64,000 bases of DNA. It comes from Hygrophila difformis. Lineage: Eukaryota; Streptophyta; Magnoliopsida; Lamiales; Acanthaceae. Below the pieces are notes generated by a model. It ran no database searches, was not told the DNA's origin, and saw only the letters and a program-made list of their open reading frames with translations. Position numbers and translations under genes: made by a program. Shown here piece after piece: positions 57,914 to 64,000 of the stretch (within the stretch, counting starts at the first letter, position 1; each line of letters begins with the position of its first letter). Location of the stretch: positions 61,890,195 through 61,954,194 of the forward strand of contig JAOANR010000003.1 of assembly GCA_030278955.1 (NCBI GenBank), given 5' to 3'.

Positions 57914-59860
57914 TTAGGCAGCTAATTTCTTGTTTGTTGTGATTTGTGAATTAAGTCATTTTTGTTCCTACTCGTTATTCGTTTATGGTTTTTACCCAAC
58001 TGAGTGACAAGTACACTAACAACCTTTTCATCTCAACCAACAATCATCACATATAAGTAATACTAGTACTATATAGTTTAACCACACCCATGATCAATCT
58101 CGTCACACAATTTCATACGCATTTAAAGCCTGCTACTCCATGGATCCTTCTCATTGCACTTTTTAAGTAAATCAGTATTATATAGGGTTTTCAAGAAATT
58201 AACCGATCTTGTTGCCTCCTATCCTAATACTACTACATAAACTCCATCCATCACCACCACTTCATTATATATCATCGCCTGAGTTTTTTTGGTGATGGAT
58301 GCATGCCCACCACCAACCACTACACCACCACCATCATATATATATCATCTGATAATTGATTATTCAAACATCAGATAATTGGCTGGTGCTGCTGCTGCTG
58401 CATCATCAATATGAACAAGTTGAGGATAGCCGTAGGAACCACCAGCAGCAGCTGCATGATGCTCGCCTGCTGCATCGTCACCTTCGCCCTTTGGAACGTT
58501 GTTTTCATCTTCAAGACCGCCTATCTAATGGCCCCCCCCGGCCCCCCAGTTCCAGCCGCTCCTCCTCCTCCTCCTTCGCTATTCAGCATTCGTAATTTGA
58601 CCGGCACGAGATCACAAGCGTACGAATTGAAGGGCGACATAAGAATCCATGGCAACTCCACCACTATTTTCATTGCATCATCTTCTTCTTCTTCTTCTTC
58701 ATTGATGGACGACAGGCAGATCCCCAAACCCTACGCCGTTCTCCAATTTGATGAGGGCAATCACCGAAACGCCACCGAGTTCAAAATCCGAGTAATTAAT
58801 ACTAATAATAATCATGAAGCGGCGTCGTTATTGCCTAATTGCACGCGGAATTTCGGCCTCCCTGTCCTCGTCTTCGGTTACAGTAAATTCATCGGAAACC
58901 CCTTCCACGACATGAGCGACAACCTCATCCCGCTCTACTTGACTTCCCGCCATTTCAACGCCACCGGTACAACAAGATTCCTCCTCCTCAAGGGCAACAT
59001 GAAGCGCGCCCCCTGGTGGAATTACAAGTACAGATTGTTCTTAAAAACGCTCTCCGACTACGACGTGATGGACGTCTCCGATGGTTCCACCAATAATGAA
59101 GTCATGTGCTTTCCGCATGCCATCATCGGCCTCGTATACCACGACCATCTCAGCATCGATCCTTCCAGACCTCCACACTATTCAATACAGAACTTCACGC
59201 ATTTTCTCCGCAGTGCATATTCCCTCCCCAGGGACGACACGGTGGATTGCCGTCGCCGTCGTCATAAAGTAAAAAAGCAGCAGCCACGGCTGCTAATAAT
59301 ATCCAGGAACAGGACGCGGCGTCTGACTAATGCGGCGGAATTAGCCGAGGCGGGCCGGCAGCTGGGATTCGACGTGGTGGTGACGGAGCTGGGGTGGCAG
59401 GTTGCGACGGTGGCGGCGTTGGTGAACTCCGCCGACGTGATGGTGGGGGTGCATGGGGCGGGTCTGACCAACATGGTGTTCCTTCCGAGGAACGCCGTGC
59501 TGGTTCAGATCGTCCCCGTCCGGGTGGAGGTTGTTTCCGGTTGTTATGGAGTTCCGACTGTATCAGGAGATATGGGATTGAGGTATATGGAGTATAGGAT
59601 AGGGCTGAATGAGAGCACCCTCACGGAAAAGCAATTGGAACGTGTTGCTAATCGGACGTATGTGGAGTATGCGTTGTATCGAGAAGTTTATCTGCTTGGA
59701 CAGAATGTTAAGGTTGATGTCCGAAGGTTCAAGGAAACTGTGCTGTCCAAGGCTTTGGATCATGTACTTCTTTCTGCTGCCCATTAATTATTGTTGATAA
59801 CTTAAATGATGATGATGATGATACCCCTTGGCCATTGGATTATAATTATGAGTTTGTTGT
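57914..59860 (+). repeat. Tandem segmental duplication, unit 2
   Basis: Counterpart of 53700-55650, with matching 5' flank (TTTCTTGTTTGTTGTGATTT), GT61 ORF and 3' flank (GCCATTGGATTATAATTATG). The match stops just before the LTR at 59881. Confidence 0.8.
58411..59787 (+). CDS. GT61 (DUF563) glycosyltransferase, copy 2, intact
   Basis: Intronless gene of 458 aa encoding a type II Golgi glycosyltransferase. Residues about 14-39 (SSCMMLACCIVTFALWNVVF onward) form the single signal anchor, followed by a proline-rich stem (PPGPPVPAAPPPPP) and a serine run. The GT61 blocks are FIGNPFHDMSDNLIPLYLTS and GVHGAGLTNMVFLP (GVHGAG at 346-351), with VQIVPVRVEVVSGCYGVP after it. The closest plant enzymes include the xylan arabinosyl/xylosyltransferases (XAT/XYXT/MUCI21 groups). 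The sugar and acceptor cannot be read from sequence. The start is the first in-frame ATG that includes the anchor. Unlike copy 1 the frame is continuous. A retrotransposon LTR begins 93 bp after the stop. Confidence 0.9.
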   Translation: MNKLRIAVGTTSSSCMMLACCIVTFALWNVVFIFKTAYLMAPPGPPVPAAPPPPPSLFSIRNLTGTRSQAYELKGDIRIHGNSTTIFIASSSSSSSSLMDDRQIPKPYAVLQFDEGNHRNATEFKIRVINTNNNHEAASLLPNCTRNFGLPVLVFGYSKFIGNPFHDMSDNLIPLYLTSRHFNATGTTRFLLLKGNMKRAPWWNYKYRLFLKTLSDYDVMDVSDGSTNNEVMCFPHAIIGLVYHDHLSIDPSRPPHYSIQNFTHFLRSAYSLPRDDTVDCRRRRHKVKKQQPRLLIISRNRTRRLTNAAELAEAGRQLGFDVVVTELGWQVATVAALVNSADVMVGVHGAGLTNMVFLPRNAVLVQIVPVRVEVVSGCYGVPTVSGDMGLRYMEYRIGLNESTLTEKQLERVANRTYVEYALYREVYLLGQNVKVDVRRFKETVLSKALDHVLLSAAH

Positions 59861-59880
59861 TGTATTGCTCCTGTCTATAT

Positions 59881-60639
59881 TGTAGGTGCAAAAAATGCGT
59901 AGACAGAAACTGCAAAATACTTTTATTAATTTCACAATAAAATGTTTACAATTACAGAGAATTTGAATGAATTTAAAAGAAATATGTGAAGATCAAACGA
60001 TATGAGTGTTCGACTTCTGTTACTCCTTTGATTCCTCCAACCTTGAAGATGTCGAGATGCCTTTTGTGCTTCTTTTTCGGCCTCTTGGAATTTCTGCAGC
60101 GTTTTGTTGCTGTAGATCTCAAGTGTTTGAGTCTTGAGAGTGATTAGGGTATCAAGATGTATCCCCCAATGTGTGACAAGGTGCCTCTATTTATAGAGGG
60201 AAAAACCCTAGGGTTTGCGGATGATGGACCAATCGATGGGCTGGTCCAATCCACATTTCTATCGGGTCAGTGAGCATGTGGGCCTTTCATCTGGCCTTGT
60301 TCACATTGACTGATTTTCATGGACTGGCCTTCTTCAAGTGTCCATTGGATCATAGGCTTGTGGGTATTTCATTTGGACTTATCCACACCGATTAATTTTC
60401 ATGGGCTGGCCTACTTCGAGCATCCATTATTGAGCCATGAGGATTGTGGGTCTTGCATTTGGACTTGTCCACATTGGCCTAGTGTATGTCCATTTGGCTT
60501 GTTGGTCCAAATAGCCCAATAAATATTAATAATTATTTCCAAGCATTTAATTTATTTAAAATGCCTAGAATTAATTAAATTAACATTTAAAGTTACACGT
60601 GTCGCATTTTTAGTGGCGAATAAATTTCACGTGTTTACA
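59881..60639 (-). mobile_element. Gypsy-type LTR (3' LTR of a minus-strand element)
   Basis: On the plus strand the segment starts TGTAGGTGCA and ends GTGTTTACA, giving TG...CA ends and TGTA/TACA inverted termini. On the minus strand it carries a TATA box CTATAAATAGAGGC (from 60185-60198) and an AATAAAAG poly(A) signal (about 59920-59928) near its 3' end. Directly outside its 5' end is a purine tract CTCGAGGGGGCATC (minus strand, 60640-60653), as expected for the polypurine tract before a 3' LTR. About 759 bp. No 5-bp duplication is seen at the right edge, which agrees with the element continuing rightward. Confidence 0.75.
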
Positions 60640-60881
60640 GATGCCCCCTCGAGACTTGTTTAGGGCGAAATAAAATATTTGAGACGTGAACGAGTCTTGA
60701 AATATTTTATTATTATTATTTTTTTCCTGCCACTATGCTTGGGCTTTGTAGGCGAATTTTGATGACTTTCTGCCTAATCCAATTTCGAATGGACTGCATT
60801 TTCACATATACATGATTTGTTATACTGAAATCTTAGTGGGATATCTTTGAACTGTTGCCCATCATTAGTCATCACCAGAGA

Positions 60882-61017
60882 ACTTGACAGATTTGGCCAA
60901 TTATCATATCAAAATTTTAACTGGTATATGTGCAAATTCATGGCCGAACTTGACAGATTTGGCCAATTATCATATCAAAATTTTGGCCAATTATCTTTGA
61001 ACTGGTATATGTGCAAA
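60882..61017. repeat. Tandem repeat, unit about 65 bp
   Basis: GAACTTGACAGATTTGGCCA followed by ATTATCATATCAAAATTTT and AACTGGTATATGTGCAAATT occurs twice, the second time with a partial extra unit. Confidence 0.7.
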
Positions 61018-61674
61018 TTAATATCAAAACCAATCATCATATCAAACAATTTTTGCAATCAAATATCCGGATTCACATCAAATTAGATTCACATCTGATT
61101 AACATCCGATTAAATCTTGATTCATATTTGGACTAGAAATATCAAAATCTTCTTATATAATCCCATCCAAGCTTCAACTCTTCCTATAAACTCCGCATGC
61201 TTTTCACCATTGTTCTCTTTGAACTTCACAATTAATTCTCACTTTGCGACGTTAACTCAAGGCAGCAAAGAGACCAAATAGCCTTTTTTCTTTCTTTATT
61301 AACACCACCCTGGTTGTAGCATCTTGACCGCCTTCAAGCCAATTTACAAACCAATTAATCTTACCTTCTGAATCAGTAGGCACAAAAAATTCCAAACAAG
61401 GATACACCAAGCAGCCAATCTAAGAATTCATTTCAAGTAACTCTTAATTCTGTTCCGTTCTTGTTCCCGTTTTTGTTTTTTTTTTTTTGCTATTCCCTTA
61501 AATTCTTGTTTCTTGCCAGCTTCCTCCTCCGTTTTTTTTTTGTTTGTTGCATATTTTGTTTTTCTTGTTTTTTTTTTAACTTCATAACAGCGAAGCAAAC
61601 CACAACCAAACCCACATCGTTCAACTCAGATTCTGCTACAATTAATTCAAATGAGAGTTGGGTACCTGGTTGTC

Positions 61675-61905
61675 GTCATGGTAGACGGGATGTTTGGTCA
61701 CACGGCGCTGCCGTTGGCCTCCATCCTTAACCTACCCGCCATCAAGTCGTCATGGTAGACGGGATGCTTGGTCACACGGCACTGCCGTTGGCCTCAATCC
61801 TTAACCTACCCGCCACGCTTTTGCCGTCACAGAGTTCGGTAGACGGGATGTTGGTCACACGGCGCTGTCGTTGGCCTCAATCCTTAACCTACCCGCCATC
61901 AAGAA
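61675..61905. repeat. Tandem repeat, three units of 74-83 bp
   Basis: GGTAGACGGGATG starts units at 61681, 61755 and 61838. Each continues with TTGGTCACACGGCGCTG-like sequence and CCTTAACCTACCCGCC. Confidence 0.85.
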
Positions 61906-62660
61906 GCCTTTGACAATGGCGGGGTTGGCGACGGCGCTGCCGTTCGCCTCAACAGTTATTTGTTCAGAGGGCTTGCCGCCGCTCGAACCCATCACCGCTG
62001 TTGTTCGCATCGCCGGAGGGAGACGGCCGCCGCCGTGCCTGTTGCTACCGGAGGCCGCCGCTCGTCGCCGGAGGGAGACAGAGATCCATGGCCGGAGAGA
62101 GAGGATCGACGGAGGGAGCCCGCGCCGCCGCTGCCGGATGTACGCCGCTGCTGCCGCGTTCGCTGCCCTCGCCGCTGCCGGGGCTGTCACCGGAGTTCTG
62201 CCCGGGGGAGTGCTGCCGTCGGATCTTGCGCGTGGAGGGAGGCCGCCGCTGCTCCACGCTTCTGCTGCCATCGCCGGATAGAGAGGATCGACGGAGGGAG
62301 CCCGCCGACGCAGGGGCCGCGCGCAGCCGCCTGGACGGCATGGCCGGAGCCTCGCGTCCGCCGTCGCTGTTGCTGCCTTCGCGCCGCGGAGATGTCGTCG
62401 CTGCTCGCGCCGCCAGCTTCTTCGCCGGAGGGAGAGAGCCATCGGAGTTCGCACCGCCGCTGGAGCCGCCACTGCGCGCCGTTCGCCGTTCGCTACTGGA
62501 GCCCAGCGCCGCCACCGTTCGCCGCTGTGAGGGGAGAAGATCGGCGGGCTTCGCCCCCCGCCGCTGCTCTCGCCGCTCGCGAAGGGCTCCGCGCCCAGTC
62601 CGCCGCCTCCGCTCGCCATGGCCGCCGCTCGAGCCGCCGGAAGGAGGAGATGTGGGGGAG
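61900..62660. other. GC-rich low-complexity block
   Basis: About 0.75 kb dominated by GCCGCC/GCCGGAGGGAG-type motifs, with frames open on both strands giving only Arg/Ala/Pro-rich translations. GAGAGAGGATCGACGGAGGG and CGACGGAGGGAGCCCGC recur within it. The contrast with the surrounding AT-rich DNA is abrupt. I see no believable protein. Confidence 0.7.
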
Positions 62661-63282
62661 GAGCTGCAAGTTTGTTTTTTTGTCTACAGATTGGTTCCAA
62701 AAATTTTGGGGAAGGGCGGCGTTTTTGTGGGGAAGAGGAAGACCCAATTTTGCTTTCTCCCACTTTGGCCCTAATTTTCCTAAACCCTAGGATTTTACCC
62801 CAATATTTAGATAATCTGAAATTGGCCCCTAGCATTTTTAGAAAACCAAATTTCATCCCAACATATTTAGTATTGAGGTTAAGTCCCAAAATATTTAATT
62901 TTAAGTCCAAAATTTAGTAGTGAACTTAAAATTAATTTTAAACAATATTTAACATGTATTATTTTTTTTTTTTATATACATGTAAATATTTACCTTTTGT
63001 AGTGCCCAAAATATTTGATTTCGTGGAAATTTAACTCTAGGTCCAAAAATTTAAAACGAACCTAAAATTAATTCCCAAAATTGACATGCAATTTTCTTTA
63101 TTTATTTATTGCATTCATCTTGCAATATATTTTTTTTCCATGTCATTTAAAAAAATAACATTGCATTTATCTTGCAAATGTATTTTTTTTATTATTATTT
63201 TTTTTTTCTTTTTCGTGGAAATAACCCCATTTTCTTGGAAGATAACCGATTTTCCTGATTTTTTTTGTTTTGCAGTGGCGTC

Positions 63283-63920
63283 ATGGCTAAACAGTTTATC
63301 CGGAGTGACGGGAATCATCTTATAGTTGGTCGTAATAAGGATGCCCAGACTCGTATCCTTATCGACACTCCAGTGACACCACCTCGTTCAAGGGTTAATG
63401 TTGAACACCCGGAGCATTGGACTCGCAGGTCTGTATGGAAAATTGTGCGAGCGGATGGATCAGAAGGCGAGGAGACTGCCCTCTCACTTCGATCTACTCT
63501 TCACAGATTGGGTAGCCGTGAGCTCGAGCCATTTCACCCGAACGCGGTCCCGGATCTTAGCGTTGATGCCAATTTCCCAGACTCTATGTTCGGCATGTTT
63601 TGTTTCTGCCCAGGCTATTGGGAGTGGACTGAGCATGTGCTTTGGCACCACAAGCAGCACTTGAGGCGTGCACAGATCTATGACGGTGTACAGGCTTCAC
63701 TCTTCACGTATTACTGCAGCAAAGGAGTACTTCGCGCATTTCTTGAACGGTGGCGTCCAAGCACGAACACCTTATGTACTCCCATTGTTGAGCTTTCACC
63801 TTCGTTGTGGGATATCCATGAGCTGGTTAGGCTTCCCCTACAGGGTGAGTTTTATGACGAAGCTGTACCGAGTGACAACACTCTGAGCTATGGGAACGAC
63901 CAAACCCCAGCTAGCTGCAA
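63283..63920 (+). CDS. Plant mobile domain (PMD) protein, 5' part, continues beyond window
   Basis: First exon of a protein with the plant mobile domain (PF10536, once called aminotransferase-like), a family shared by transposable elements and host MAIN/MAIL proteins. From MAKQFIRSDGNHLIVGRNKD it runs about 212 codons. The PMD signature is GVLRAFLERWRPSTNTLCTP, followed by VELSPSLWDIHELVRLPLQG and EFYDEAVPS. The start is the first ATG after the acceptor TTTTGCAG. The frame stays open to 63993, but a GTACGG donor after ...TPASC at 63920/63921 followed by a pyrimidine-rich stretch suggests an intron beginning there. It lies antisense to the adjacent LTR element and probably belongs to it as an extra ORF. 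A host gene is the alternative. Confidence 0.72.
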
Positions 63921-64000
63921 GTACGGTCCAATTATCATTTCGGTCTCTCTTCTTTGTTTTTTATTTTGTTTCCCTCTTCCTTTTTTTGACTAATTTTCCT

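Larger units (their letters stand above)
60640..63282 (-). mobile_element. Internal 3' zone of the minus-strand retroelement
   Basis: The region between the LTR and the plus-strand ORF has no gag-pol match that I recognise. It starts with the polypurine tract and contains two tandem-repeat patches (60882-61017 and 61675-61905) and a GC-rich block (61900-62660), then turns AT-rich. It could hold the promoter and leader of the plus-strand ORF, whose ATG follows a TTTTGCAG acceptor at about 63275. Confidence 0.55.

Noticed and set aside
59881..60639. Solo LTR
   Set aside because: A polypurine tract lies directly against its inner edge, and no short duplication of the left flank (TATAT) is found at the right edge, so the element appears to continue.
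61855..62910. Minus-strand open frame of 351 codons
   Set aside because: It covers the GC-rich low-complexity block. The translation is Arg/Ala/Pro/Ser-rich with no family motif, and overlapping plus-strand frames are equally open, so it is a composition effect.

Overview
This is a plant nuclear window, most likely from a eudicot. The evidence is GT-AG introns, a strongly AT-rich background with gene islands of higher GC, and plant-only families: an AP2/DREB factor, the Pol IV largest subunit, an SPX-MFS vacuolar phosphate transporter, GT61 glycosyltransferases and a plant mobile domain ORF. Stowaway, Tourist, hAT and CACTA-type MITEs and tRNA-derived SINEs are dense. I cannot fix the species.

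Layout: 1-6.2 kb is intergenic and holds transposon debris, including a decayed hAT transposase C-terminus, a Tourist MITE nested in a SINE and a 0.9 kb long-TIR element. An intronless DREB A-4-type factor lies at 6.47-7.22 kb. From 7.2 to 21.4 kb no gene is supported. A three-exon plant protein of unknown function spans 21.8-26.1 kb; its 2.8 kb first intron carries three Stowaway-like elements and a CACTA-like MITE, and a run of 35 G lies just after its stop. NRPD1 (Pol IV largest subunit) spans about 29.3-40.0 kb with 18 coding exons that join into one 1434-codon frame; a 112-nt foldback lies 135 nt after the stop. 40.3-48.0 kb is repeat-rich. An SPX-MFS phosphate transporter (PHT5/VPT type, 10 coding exons, 701 aa) spans about 48.1-53.5 kb.

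A tandem pair of intronless GT61 genes follows (54.2-55.5 and 58.4-59.8 kb). The first has a one-base insertion in the region encoding its membrane anchor. The spacer between them contains a Stowaway element, a TIR element packed with CAGCGAC motifs, and a hAT element with an 8-bp target duplication inserted in a tandem array.

The right end (59.88 kb to the edge) looks like a minus-strand Ty3/Gypsy element of the Tat type. It has a 3' LTR with TG...CA ends, TATA box and poly(A) signal, an adjoining polypurine tract, a repeat-rich 3' untranslated zone, and a plant mobile domain ORF running antisense to the element and leaving the window. This antisense captured ORF, the Pol IV 3' hairpin and the frameshifted GT61 copy are the most interesting observations. 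The genes are not an operon or pathway; they are independent eukaryotic loci. All exon joins were made by eye from splice signals and reading-frame continuity.
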